Below, in pieces: positions 16,748 through 25,124 of a stretch of 43,862 nt of DNA. The DNA lies in contig NZ_MAYU01000004.1 of NCBI RefSeq assembly GCF_001685025.1, forward strand, positions 1 through 43,862, read 5' to 3'. Position numbers and translations under genes: made by a program. Position 1 is the stretch's first letter. Each line of letters begins with the position of its first letter. Below the pieces are notes generated by a model that was not told the DNA's origin, searched no databases, and was given only the letters and a program-made list of their open reading frames with translations. This DNA is from Bacillus sp. FJAT-27225 (GTDB lineage Bacteria > Bacillota > Bacilli > Bacillales > Cytobacillaceae).

Positions 16748-17898
16748 TATGATTCATTCTCCTTTCGATCCACTTCTTTATCCTTCAAGCGGCGGAGTTT
16801 ATATTTCAAATATTCACCACATGCACTAAACAATAGGATTAACCCGATGATAACAGAAGAAATTTCTTGTCTAATTCCAGCCTGTGAGCTCATATATGTG
16901 CTTCCCTGATCAATAATTGAGACTAAAAATGATGAAAAAATAACGCCAATTGGATGAGAGTTTCCTAATAGTGATACAGCAATCGAATCAAAACCGATAC
17001 TTGATAGAACCTTTGGCTGGATGGAAGAAAAGTAACCTAAATAGTACGTGACCCCTGCAAGGCCAGCCAGACCACCTGACATAACCATGGCGAGGACTGT
17101 ATTTCTCCCAACATTAATTCCTGCATACTTTGCTGCATTCCGATTTGAACCCACCGCTTTAATTTCAAAACCAACCACTGTTTTGTCCATGACAAATTTA
17201 ATTAAAATGGCGGTAATGATGGCTAAAATAAAGCCTAATGGAATGTCCATTTTCAGGTTGGCTATCTCGATATTTACTAAAGTCAACCTTGCTGCTTCTT
17301 CAATATACTTGGATTGTCTTGATACAGGATCAATATAATACATGTGAATAAAAAAGCTTATTACATATTGAGCAATATAATTTAACATAATCGTCGATAC
17401 GACTTCATTAATGTTAAATTTATATTTTAGCCAGCCTACTAATCCTCCCATTAATCCCCCCGCGACGATTCCGATTACCAGCACAAGCGGCTTGGCAATT
17501 ATGGCATCTAAGCCACTGTACCCGACGATAATCGTCGCTAAAAAACCAGAGGCTAGCATTTGGCCGGAAACACCAATATTAAATAGGCCTGCCCTGAATG
17601 CAACAGCCACTGCAAGGCTTGCAAACACAAGCGGCGTCATCGCATTTAGCAGACTCAAAAAATCAGTCACTATGCTCTTATAGCCAGCATAAGAAGGTTT
17701 GGGCATGATTCCTGCCCCTTGGAGCAGATTGTAAAATGCCTGTAAAGGATTTTTGCCAATCAACAAAATAACAATGGCCGCAGCAATAAAACTTAATAGG
17801 ATGGAGACTATTGGAATTGAGATATGCTGCCATTTCTCATTGCTTATTGGCCGAAGAAGACTATAACGCAAGCTTTTTCTTTTACTATCTTTATTCAT
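16747..17898 (-). CDS. nupP: Nucleoside ABC transporter permease (NupP-type)
   Basis: A 383-residue permease of the same family as its neighbour, with a longer charged N terminus (MNKDSKRKSLRYSLLRPISN) before about ten hydrophobic segments. The coupling-loop motif is VGSNRNAAKYAGINVGRN; FNIGVSGQMLASGF and SGGLAGLAGVTYYLG are also typical. Its start overlaps the ATPase stop by eight bases, so translation is coupled. It is the heterodimer partner of the permease encoded downstream. Confidence 0.88.
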   Translation of the reverse strand: MNKDSKRKSLRYSLLRPISNEKWQHISIPIVSILLSFIAAAIVILLIGKNPLQAFYNLLQGAGIMPKPSYAGYKSIVTDFLSLLNAMTPLVFASLAVAVAFRAGLFNIGVSGQMLASGFLATIIVGYSGLDAIIAKPLVLVIGIVAGGLMGGLVGWLKYKFNINEVVSTIMLNYIAQYVISFFIHMYYIDPVSRQSKYIEEAARLTLVNIEIANLKMDIPLGFILAIITAILIKFVMDKTVVGFEIKAVGSNRNAAKYAGINVGRNTVLAMVMSGGLAGLAGVTYYLGYFSSIQPKVLSSIGFDSIAVSLLGNSHPIGVIFSSFLVSIIDQGSTYMSSQAGIRQEISSVIIGLILLFSACGEYLKYKLRRLKDKEVDRKENES

Positions 17899-19423
17899 GC
17901 TTTGCCCCCATCATATATTCGCCAACTTCATTCGTTGTTAACGATTCACTGCTGGCTATTTTTTGAAATTGGCCATTATAGATAACACCAATGGTATCTG
18001 CTACATTCATAATTTCATCCAGCTCCAATGAAACGAGCAAAATTGCTTTTCCTTTATCCCGTTCTTCAATGATCATTTTATGAATATTTTCAATCGCGCC
18101 AATATCGACTCCTCGTGTTGGCTGGACGAAAATCATCAACGGCGATTGTAATTCGATTTCACGAGCAATAATTGCCTTTTGCTGATTACCACCACTCATC
18201 GATCGAACTTGAGTCTTAATCCCTTGTCCACTTCGAATATCATATTTATCAATCAATTTGCTGCCAAATTGGTCAATTTCGTCTTTATTCAGGATTCCCT
18301 TACTGCAAAAAGGCTCCTGATAGTACTGTTTTAATGCTAAGTTTGTTGATAAATCAAAATCCAATACAAGTCCAAATCTTTGTCGGTCTTCAGGTATATA
18401 AGATATTCCAATTTCTGTTCTGTTTCTTATACTTTCATTCGTAATGTCCTTACCTTGGAGGAACACTTTTCCGCTACTAACCTTTGTTAATCCGGCAATC
18501 GCATCTGCTATTTCAACTTGCCCATTATCTGCCACTCCAGCAATAGCAAATATTTCGCCACTATGGATGGTAAAGGAAACATCTTTTACTACTTCAAATC
18601 CATCTTCATTATTAATGGTTAAGTTTTCTACCTTCAATACTTCCTCTTTCATTATTGCAGGGGCTTTATCTGATTCAAAATTTACTTCCCGGCCGACCAT
18701 GAGCCTGGCCATTTGTTGGGTAGATGTTTCTTTTACATTCAACACGCCAACTAATTTGCCTTTGTTCAAAACAGCACATCGATCGGCTACTTTCTTAATT
18801 TCTTCCAACTTATGTGTAATTAAGATGATTGTCTTTCCACCGTTTCGCAGACCTTCGATAATATCAAGCAGGAACTCAATTTCTTGAGGTGTCAAAACTG
18901 CGGTCGGTTCATCGAAAATAAGAATTTCCGCCTCACGATAAAGCACCTTTAAAATTTCCACCCGTTGCTGCATGGAAACAGTAAGATCGTCTATTTTTTT
19001 CGTAGGATCTACTTCCAGGCCGAAGTTTTTGGATAATTCTTCAATTTTACGATTAGCATTTCGAATATCAACATATGGAAAAAGACCTGCCAATTTTTTA
19101 ATTGGCTCAACTCCCAAAATAATATTCTCTGTAATCGTATAATCGGAAACAAGCTTAAAATGCTGATGGACCATCCCTATATTAAGCTTTGCAGCATGAT
19201 TGGGTGAGCTAATTTGAACCTTCTCTCCCCGGATATAAATTTCTCCTGCATCCGGTTCATACATTCCGCCCAGCATACTCATCAAAGTCGATTTACCTGC
19301 ACCATTTTCCCCAAGCAAGGCAAAAATTTCTCCCTTTTTAATGCCAAGGGATACATCATCATTTGCCACTATGCCTGGGAATCGTTTGGTTATATGTTTC
19401 ATTTCTACAATATAATCGGACAT
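17891..19423 (-). CDS. nupO: Nucleoside ABC transporter ATPase, two nucleotide-binding domains (NupO-type)
   Basis: A 510-residue ATPase with two fused ABC domains, as usual for sugar/nucleoside importers. The first domain has an intact Walker A (LLGENGAGKSTLMS), signature-like SMQQRVEILK and Walker B LIFDEPTAVLTP. The second has the signature MSGGNQQKAIIARE but a degenerate P-loop (AGVADNGQVEIAD, without GKS/T), so probably only one site is a canonical ATPase. It lies between the binding-protein gene and the two permease genes and would drive uptake at the inner face of the membrane. A stem-loop separates it from the binding-protein gene. Confidence 0.9.
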   Translation of the reverse strand: MSDYIVEMKHITKRFPGIVANDDVSLGIKKGEIFALLGENGAGKSTLMSMLGGMYEPDAGEIYIRGEKVQISSPNHAAKLNIGMVHQHFKLVSDYTITENIILGVEPIKKLAGLFPYVDIRNANRKIEELSKNFGLEVDPTKKIDDLTVSMQQRVEILKVLYREAEILIFDEPTAVLTPQEIEFLLDIIEGLRNGGKTIILITHKLEEIKKVADRCAVLNKGKLVGVLNVKETSTQQMARLMVGREVNFESDKAPAIMKEEVLKVENLTINNEDGFEVVKDVSFTIHSGEIFAIAGVADNGQVEIADAIAGLTKVSSGKVFLQGKDITNESIRNRTEIGISYIPEDRQRFGLVLDFDLSTNLALKQYYQEPFCSKGILNKDEIDQFGSKLIDKYDIRSGQGIKTQVRSMSGGNQQKAIIAREIELQSPLMIFVQPTRGVDIGAIENIHKMIIEERDKGKAILLVSLELDEIMNVADTIGVIYNGQFQKIASSESLTTNEVGEYMMGAKHE

Positions 19424-19456
19424 CTTTTTTCTCCTTTACCAGGAAAGTAAGGTAAA

Positions 19457-19499
19457 AGAAGTTCATCACCCCCTGGGGTTCAGGGAATGATAAACTTCT
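19457..19499 (-). terminator. Intercistronic stem-loop between nupN and nupO
   Basis: Arms AGAAGTTCATC and GATAAACTTCT (one mismatch) enclose an inner CCCTG/CAGGG stem, with TTTTACC following on the minus strand. Such structures after binding-protein genes commonly stabilise the upstream message or cause partial termination, giving more binding protein than transporter. That role is inference. Confidence 0.6.
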
Positions 19500-19529
19500 G
19501 CTGTCATTTCAAAAATTACTATTTGAATG

Positions 19530-20681
19530 TTATAGACCAGGGAACTTTTCTGGAGTATGGCCATTGAAGTTGGAAGCAGGTACGATTGTGCCATCCTGTA
19601 CCAACTTATAAGCCTCATTCATTTTAGCAAGTGTGTCCTCTGATAATTGGTGGCGGCCTTCTTCACTAATAAATCCAGTTGAATCTGTATCTGCATGAAG
19701 AACAACGTTTCCACCTTTAAAGCTTCCATCCGCAACAGAATTTAATGTCTTTTCGATATTCATGCTCATGAATTTTACTGCAGATGTTAAAACAATATTC
19801 TCAGAACCATTTTTACCGTCATCAAATTGGTCAACATCGACACCAATTACTTTTACGTCGTCTTTAGCTTCCTTAACTGCTGTGAATACACCATTACCAG
19901 TTCCGCCAGCTGCAACAAAAATGATATCTGCACCTTGTTTAATTAATGCATTTCCGATTACCTTTCCAGTTGCTTCATCCGCGAACGAACCTGCATAGTT
20001 ACCGCCAACATCATTACCTTCTACATCAGTTCCTGCATACCCTGATAATTCAACAAGTTCTACATCTTTGCCAAAAACTTTATTAGCATAGTTTACACCT
20101 GATTCAAAGCCATATTGATAGTTGACGTTTGAAGGATATGCAATGCCATTTACAACCGCTACTTTATTTGACTTTGTTTCAAGTGCTGCAGCCATTCCTG
20201 CAAAAAATCCACTTTCTTGTTCAGCGAAATTCATAGCATAGATATTATCGAATTCTTTTTGGTCACCAACTGGTGCAGGCTCAGAGTCATTTAAAATAAA
20301 CATTTTATCAGGATTTTCTACAGCAATACTGGAAACTCCAGCAAATTGAAATCCAGGTGTTACGATGACATCATAATCTGCCACAATATCAGCAACAGCT
20401 TGAACAGCCGCAGCAGGATCACCTGTTTCTTCTTTAATCGCCTTTACTGTTGCATTTGGATGCTTGTCAATAAAGCTCAAAATACCGTTATAGTTATCTT
20501 CATTAAAGCTGCCATCATCAACGCCTGAAGGGCTTGTTACAATGGCAATTTTTAACCCATCTTTATCTGTTCCAGCCTTAGCTTCTTTTTCATTGGCTGA
20601 ATTATTTCCGCATGCTGCCATAACAACAGTTAGTAAAGCAATGAATAATACCAATGCTAGTTTCTTTGTACCTTTAGTCAT
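19530..20681 (-). CDS. nupN: BMP-family nucleoside-binding lipoprotein (NupN-type)
   Basis: A 383-residue lipoprotein of the Bmp/PnrA family, the extracellular binding protein of a purine nucleoside ABC importer. The signal peptide ends in the lipobox VVMAAC with the lipid-modified Cys at 24. The mature part contains PSGVDDGSFNEDNYNG, the TPGFQFAGVS segment and the FVAAGGTGNGVF ligand-loop region. GGAGGG stands ahead of ATG 20681. It is the first gene of a binding protein - ATPase - permease - permease operon, the order of B. subtilis nupNOPQ, known for guanosine uptake. A guanine riboswitch in the leader supports a purine substrate. Confidence 0.92.
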   Translation of the reverse strand: MTKGTKKLALVLFIALLTVVMAACGNNSANEKEAKAGTDKDGLKIAIVTSPSGVDDGSFNEDNYNGILSFIDKHPNATVKAIKEETGDPAAAVQAVADIVADYDVIVTPGFQFAGVSSIAVENPDKMFILNDSEPAPVGDQKEFDNIYAMNFAEQESGFFAGMAAALETKSNKVAVVNGIAYPSNVNYQYGFESGVNYANKVFGKDVELVELSGYAGTDVEGNDVGGNYAGSFADEATGKVIGNALIKQGADIIFVAAGGTGNGVFTAVKEAKDDVKVIGVDVDQFDDGKNGSENIVLTSAVKFMSMNIEKTLNSVADGSFKGGNVVLHADTDSTGFISEEGRHQLSEDTLAKMNEAYKLVQDGTIVPASNFNGHTPEKFPGL

Positions 20682-20738
20682 TAAATGACCCTCCTCTGAT
20701 AGTCTTGTTGATTGTCATTCTCGTAAAAATTAAAAAAA

Positions 20739-20760
20739 GCACCGAGTAATATACCGGTGC
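20739..20760 (-). terminator. Expression-platform terminator of the nup riboswitch
   Basis: Stem GCACCG with CGGTGC is followed on the minus strand by seven T residues, between the guanine aptamer and the lipoprotein gene. Confidence 0.85.
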
Positions 20761-20824
20761 TTGACTTCAGGAAGGTAAATGATGGAAATGAACATAAGTA
20801 TATTCCCATACATAATATACACAA

Positions 20825-20893
20825 CCTCGTAGTCAAGCTATTTACGGCAGCTTGGTAGAAACTTTCGGGCCATATCCCCAATATTATACGAGA
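20825..20893 (-). promoter_or_regulatory. Guanine riboswitch (purine class), nup operon leader
   Basis: The minus strand shows P1 CTCGTA paired with TACGAG, then GATATGGCCCGAAAGT, TTCTACC, GCTGCCGTAAATAGC and J3/1 GACTACGA. The discriminating base is C, as in guanine aptamers. From GGGGATATGGCCC onward it is almost identical to the pbuG aptamer at 2686-2757. Confidence 0.95.
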
Positions 20894-20917
20894 ATAATAT
20901 TTAATTTTTACTTTCCC

Positions 20918-20946
20918 ATAGTAGCATCGAAATATTAAACCGTCAA
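20918..20946 (-). promoter_or_regulatory. Promoter of the nup operon
   Basis: Minus-strand TTGACG (20941-20946) and TACTAT (20918-20923) have a 17-base spacer. It lies about 25 bases ahead of the riboswitch P1. Confidence 0.75.
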
Positions 20947-21245
20947 CAAAACATGAATACTTTTTTAAAACCAACCTTTATTATTCGGAAATAATGAAAG
21001 GATGCTATTAATTGGCTTCATGTTCAATCCGATACATAGTCTTCATTTAAAATAGAATCAGGGGTAACTATTATCAATGGTCTTCTACCTAAGAAGTTTA
21101 CCAAAAATTTTAGTAAAAATTTATTAATCAAACGTTTGATTAAAGTGCCATAAAAGCAGACGTGGCTTGAACTGAGCATTAGTAAAAGGGAATTTATCCC
21201 TTGTTATATATGGAATAAAAAGGATTTGGAAAAAGGATAAAAAAG
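20947..21245. other. Gene-free stretch with an orphan palindrome
   Basis: Between the nup promoter and the transporter terminator no gene is visible. The only notable structure is the perfect 20-base palindrome at 21124-21143. Confidence 0.6.
21124..21143. promoter_or_regulatory. Perfect 20-base palindrome, possible TetR-type operator
   Basis: TTAATCAAACGTTTGATTAA is fully self-complementary. Its size and centre (CAAACGTTTG) resemble operators of TetR-family repressors. No regulator gene and no start site adjoin it, so its target is unknown; it may be left from a lost gene. Confidence 0.45.
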
Positions 21246-21282
21246 AGGCTTCTTAAAAGTTGGGTCAACTTTTAAGAAACCT
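21246..21282 (-). terminator. Terminator of the BCCT transporter gene
   Basis: A 16-pair stem, AGGCTTCTTAAAAGTT with AACTTTTAAGAAACCT (one mismatch), has a five-base loop and a T run on the minus strand. It starts 25 bases after the transporter stop. Confidence 0.9.
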
Positions 21283-21306
21283 GCATTAAAGTACCCATAT
21301 ATTTGT

Positions 21307-22842
21307 TTACTGCTTTAGAGTCTCCTCCTTTTTCTTACGTGGTTTTGGTTTGAGATACAACCCAAGCTCTTCTTTCTCTTTAACTAAAGAGCGATAAAGC
21401 GAAATCATCATTAGAATAATGATAAACGAGAATGGGAAGGCCACACCGATTAATGTATTTTGCAAAGCTTGTAATCCACCACTATATAAAAGAACTAAAG
21501 CTACAAGTGACTGCGCAATGCCCCACGTAACTTTTACACTATTTGGTGGCGTAAGTGATCCATATGTTGTTTGCATGCCAAGTACAAATGTTGCTGAGTC
21601 AGCAGACGTAATAAAAAAGATACCAACAAGCGCAATAGCTATAATAGATAGAATGTTCGTCCAAGGTAATTCATTAAAAATGGCAAATAAAACCTCTTCA
21701 GTAGCTAGCTGGGATAAATCAGCACTTACAGCTTTTTGAACCTCGATTGCTGTTGTACCAAACACAGCAAACCATATAAAGCTAACGATAGCTGGAAGTA
21801 ATAAAACTCCAATGACGAATTCCCGTATTGTTCTGCCTCTTGATACACGGGCGATAAAAATACCTACAAATGGCGCCCATGAAATCCACCATGCCCAATA
21901 AAATATAGTCCAGCTATTTATCCAAGAGCGGTGCTCTTCATTAAATGGTGCAATACGGAAACTCATTTGAACGATATTTTGAATGTAGCCGCCAAGTGAA
22001 TCCGTAAACATGTTCAAGATGAGGATTGTAGGTCCTGCGATAAAAATTAGGATTAATAATCCTAGTGCTATATACATATTAGCATTACTTAAAATTTTGA
22101 TTCCTTTTGCTAACCCAGTTGATGCTGAAATAGTAAAAAGAACAGTAACAACAGCAACAATGATAAATTGAACGGTAAAGTTATTTGGTATTCCAAATAA
22201 ATAGGATAGTCCTCCATTAATTTGTGCTGCACCAAATCCCAGAGTTGACGCAACTCCAACAACTGTAGCAACAACAGCAAATACATCAATAACTGTTCCC
22301 AGGTTACCTTCCATCGCTTTTTTCCCTAAGACAGGCTTTAATGTAGCGGAAATGAGACCAGGTTCTCCCTTTCGAAAATTGAAGTATGCCAGCGATAATG
22401 CTACGATGGCGTAAATCCCCCATGCGTGAATACCCCAGTGGAAAAAGGTGTATCTCATAGCCTCTTTATTGGCTTCGGCTGTGCCTGCCTCAGCGAGTGG
22501 AGGATTCATGAAGTGCGAAAGGGGTTCTGCCGCTCCCCAGAACACAAGGCCAATCCCCATCCCTGCACTAAATAACATTGCAAACCAAGATGCTTTTGAA
22601 AACTCAGGCTTCTCATCAGGTTTTCCTAATTTTATTGCCCCAACAGGGCTGAAAATGAGGAAAACACAAAAGACTACAATGATTGTAACCAAAATTAGAT
22701 AATACCAGCCAAAGGTTGACGTAAGAAATACTTGTAGATTTGCGGTTGCTTCTTCAAAACTATTTGGTGCAGCTACACCAAAAATAACTGCTACTAAAAT
22801 AACTGCAACCGATATCCAAAAAACATTTGATATTTTCTTCAT
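21307..22842 (-). CDS. BCCT-family glycine betaine/osmoprotectant transporter
   Basis: A 511-residue secondary transporter of the betaine/choline/carnitine family with 12 predicted membrane segments. Diagnostic stretches are [20 protein letters not shown], the Trp-rich substrate segment [18 protein letters not shown] followed by [11 protein letters not shown], and [14 protein letters not shown]. Length and motifs match OpuD (about 512), a sodium-coupled glycine betaine importer, but choline or other betaines cannot be excluded. ATG 22842 (MKKISNVFW) with GGGAAG upstream is better than a longer frame from 22869. The C terminus is Lys-rich ([10 protein letters not shown]), as in osmosensing members. 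It has a single-gene layout with its own terminator. Confidence 0.9.
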   Translation of the reverse strand: MKKISNVFWISVAVILVAVIFGVAAPNSFEEATANLQVFLTSTFGWYYLILVTIIVVFCVFLIFSPVGAIKLGKPDEKPEFSKASWFAMLFSAGMGIGLVFWGAAEPLSHFMNPPLAEAGTAEANKEAMRYTFFHWGIHAWGIYAIVALSLAYFNFRKGEPGLISATLKPVLGKKAMEGNLGTVIDVFAVVATVVGVASTLGFGAAQINGGLSYLFGIPNNFTVQFIIVAVVTVLFTISASTGLAKGIKILSNANMYIALGLLILIFIAGPTILILNMFTDSLGGYIQNIVQMSFRIAPFNEEHRSWINSWTIFYWAWWISWAPFVGIFIARVSRGRTIREFVIGVLLLPAIVSFIWFAVFGTTAIEVQKAVSADLSQLATEEVLFAIFNELPWTNILSIIAIALVGIFFITSADSATFVLGMQTTYGSLTPPNSVKVTWGIAQSLVALVLLYSGGLQALQNTLIGVAFPFSFIIILMMISLYRSLVKEKEELGLYLKPKPRKKKEETLKQ

Positions 22843-22869
22843 CAAAACTTCCCTTCTTATTCTATGCAT

Positions 22870-23330
22870 AAATTTTTTTGCCTATAATCGCAAAAATAAC
22901 GAACCTTTTTATCCTATAATATTTTTCAATCCAAACCAATAAATATGATTTTCGCCAAAATTATCGATAACGTTAATATTATGGAAGTCTTCACCAGTCC
23001 CCTCCACAAAAACATTATTCTAATTTGATTCGGAAAAACCAGATACTTTAAGTGCAATCGTTTTCCGCCTTACTCCCGTTGTTATACTCCTATTAACTTT
23101 TTTACTATTTTTAAACCTAAAAAAATTTGATTTAAATGACTTAAATCAAATGACCACTAAACCGACCTTTAGAATTACGGCTATTTTGAGGATAGGAAAC
23201 TTGATAACACGATATATACGTTTCCTCTCATGGCATGGGGAACAATAAGTTTTCTTACCGAGAGGAAAAAAAAACGGGGCAAGCAACCTTATAAGAATGA
23301 ATAGTTTCATGTAACGAAAAAAATGAAAAA
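22870..23330. other. Gene-free stretch upstream of the BCCT gene
   Basis: About 460 bases of AT-rich sequence without a supported gene. Visible are a TTATCGATAA palindrome (22961-22970) and an 11-base inverted repeat (23125-23151). The promoter of the transporter must lie at its left end, but no clear -35/-10 pair could be assigned. Confidence 0.6.
23125..23151. repeat. Inverted repeat, possible operator or small hairpin
   Basis: ATTTGATTTAA and TTAAATCAAAT are perfect complements separated by five bases. There is no T run, so it is not a terminator. It stands about 280 bases upstream of the BCCT start; a regulator site is possible but unproven. Confidence 0.4.
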
Positions 23331-23369
23331 GAAGCTTCCCACAAGTTTGCTCATCTTATGGAAAGCTTC
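23331..23369 (-). terminator. Terminator of the TusA-DsrE-OsmC-MetE cluster
   Basis: Arms GAAGCTTCCC and GGAAAGCTTC form a strong stem with a T-rich tail on the minus strand, about 100 bases after the OsmC stop. No similar hairpin occurs between the five genes upstream. Confidence 0.8.
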
Positions 23370-23467
23370 TATTAAATTCCCCTATATATTGCTTTTATCT
23401 TACTAAGAACCCACTCATATCAAATGGAGTAATTGTCAGTCTTACATTATGCTGATCATACTGCAAC

Positions 23468-23920
23468 TTATGCTTTAACAGTCGCTTTTACCCACTGATT
23501 TTCAATCGGAATTCCCGCGTCTTTAATGGTCCTAAAGACTGGGCAGCGCAAATCAACGGCAGTACGCATCTCATCGATTCTCTCTTGGGATTCCGATGTT
23601 TCAACAGCAGCTTTAATGATTACTTTTTGGAAATATGGCTTTACGTCCAAGTTCCCCATCAAACCGCTAATATCAAGGTCACCTTCTGCTTCAAACGAAA
23701 TCCCTTGGAGGTCAAAGTCCATTTCCTTGGCGATGATTTGAGCCATGACGTTTTCACAGCCAATCAGTGATGCCAAAAAAGTTGAAAGTGGATCCATGGC
23801 AGAATCCTGCCCACCCATTGAAACAGGTTCATCAATGGCAATTTTGTGCTTGCCTGCCACTGAATCGGTTCTCATTCCATTTCCGATTCCTTCAATTCTT
23901 ACCTTCATTTGCTGTCCCAT
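23468..23920 (-). CDS. OsmC/Ohr-family protein with both redox cysteines
   Basis: A 150-residue OsmC-fold protein. It keeps the two family cysteines, C55 in SLIGCENVMA and C126 in LRCPVFRTI, which in OsmC/Ohr proteins reduce peroxides or react with sulfur species. The YhfA-like branch seems more likely than classical Ohr, because the N-terminal half lacks the Ohr pattern. ATG 23920 has GGAGTG at a good distance; the GTG nine bases earlier would overlap that site. It is the last gene of a five-gene minus-strand cluster, 21 bases after the MetE-like gene. A role in handling sulfane sulfur or in protecting an active-site thiol of its neighbours is inference. Confidence 0.8.
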   Translation of the reverse strand: MGQQMKVRIEGIGNGMRTDSVAGKHKIAIDEPVSMGGQDSAMDPLSTFLASLIGCENVMAQIIAKEMDFDLQGISFEAEGDLDISGLMGNLDVKPYFQKVIIKAAVETSESQERIDEMRTAVDLRCPVFRTIKDAGIPIENQWVKATVKA

Positions 23921-23941
23921 GCTCTTCACTCCTCAAATTAT

Positions 23942-25111
23942 TCAAACGCTAGCCATTTCCCGGAGTTTTTTTGCAGCCAATGCCATTGCTTTTAACTTTC
24001 CACAAGCAATTTCATCACTGTTCATCGGACGTTGGGCAAAGGTTCCAAAACCACAATCCGGATTTAAAAAGATTTTTTCATCAGGCAGGGTCGCTCTTAT
24101 CTCTTCCACGCGTGCGACAATATCATCGACAGATTCAACATCCACCGTTCTCGGATTGACGACGCCAAACCCTAGTGTTTTGCCGCCAATATTTCGGATG
24201 GCATCAATTTCACCAGCACGGGGCGTTGCATATTCAAGAGCCAGCTGGTCAACATTTGCCTTTTCAAGGTATGGAATTAATGGAAAGTATGGGCCGCGCA
24301 GCAAGATGTCATCTTGAGTACTCCAATTCCCGCGGCAAATATGCACGCCAATCGTTGTTCCTCTTCCCAGCATGCCTTCCGTAACTTCATTAATCAACTC
24401 TAAAGCAAACGCCAACTCCTCATCCGCGTCCGCTTTGGCTGTCAGTGCTCCGCACATGAACGTCCGGTTTGCATTCTTTTTTGTAAACACAACCTCTGTT
24501 AAGACCGGCTCATCAAATTGGACAAACTCTACTCCAGCTGCAATGAGATCCTCTAGTTCTTCACGCAATACATGTACAATATCTTTTGATAAATCTTCTT
24601 TTGTCGGATATGCATCTGTTGACAGCCCTTCAATCCACATTGATCTTGTTAATAAATAAGGCCCTGGCAATGTTACTTTAGCCGCCTTGTCTGTATGTTG
24701 TTTTAAAAATAAAAAGTCATGTAATGCAAGCGGTTTTTTTCGGCTAATCTTGCCAGTTGCGGCAGGGTTGGACATTGAAAATGCCGGAACATCAAGTGTC
24801 CCCAATATTTCTTCAAAGCTTGATTTATCTTCAACATAATCCAGCAGTTCGGAAACACTTAGCATTCGAACATTATTTAAATGCTCAGCTACAAAAGAAA
24901 TGTAATTATCACGGCGCTGTTCACCATCGGAAACAATATCAATGCCTGCTTCCTCCTGCCATTTCAAGCATTGCAGGACTGCGCGGTTCGCAACGGCCTG
25001 GAATTCATCATCCGTTATTCTACCCGCACGTTTATCTCGCATGGCTCTTTGTACTTCTTTCGACCGCGGCCAACTGCCAATGACGGTTACAGGAAATTTT
25101 GGCAACTTCAT
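23942..25111 (-). CDS. Cobalamin-independent methionine synthase-like methyltransferase (MetE catalytic-domain only)
   Basis: A 389-residue TIM-barrel protein homologous to the C-terminal catalytic half of MetE. The zinc site is complete: H257 and C259 in GVHICRGN, E293 in LALEYATP, and C353 in NPDCGFG. The VTVIGSWPRS start and FVQFDEPVL motif are also typical. MetE proper is about 760 residues, so the N-terminal folate-binding half is absent, as in core-MetE and YxjG/YxjH-type proteins. ATG 25111 has GAGGAGG eight bases upstream. It probably transfers a methyl group to a thiol, but donor and acceptor are unknown. The TusA, DsrE and OsmC neighbours suggest the acceptor may involve relayed sulfur; that is inference. 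Confidence 0.82.
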   Translation of the reverse strand: MKLPKFPVTVIGSWPRSKEVQRAMRDKRAGRITDDEFQAVANRAVLQCLKWQEEAGIDIVSDGEQRRDNYISFVAEHLNNVRMLSVSELLDYVEDKSSFEEILGTLDVPAFSMSNPAATGKISRKKPLALHDFLFLKQHTDKAAKVTLPGPYLLTRSMWIEGLSTDAYPTKEDLSKDIVHVLREELEDLIAAGVEFVQFDEPVLTEVVFTKKNANRTFMCGALTAKADADEELAFALELINEVTEGMLGRGTTIGVHICRGNWSTQDDILLRGPYFPLIPYLEKANVDQLALEYATPRAGEIDAIRNIGGKTLGFGVVNPRTVDVESVDDIVARVEEIRATLPDEKIFLNPDCGFGTFAQRPMNSDEIACGKLKAMALAAKKLREMASV

Positions 25112-25124
25112 ATACAAAACCTCC

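Noticed and set aside
20681-20974. Minus-strand 97-codon frame over the nup leader
   Set aside because: It runs through the promoter, guanine aptamer and terminator; it is explained by non-coding regulatory sequence.
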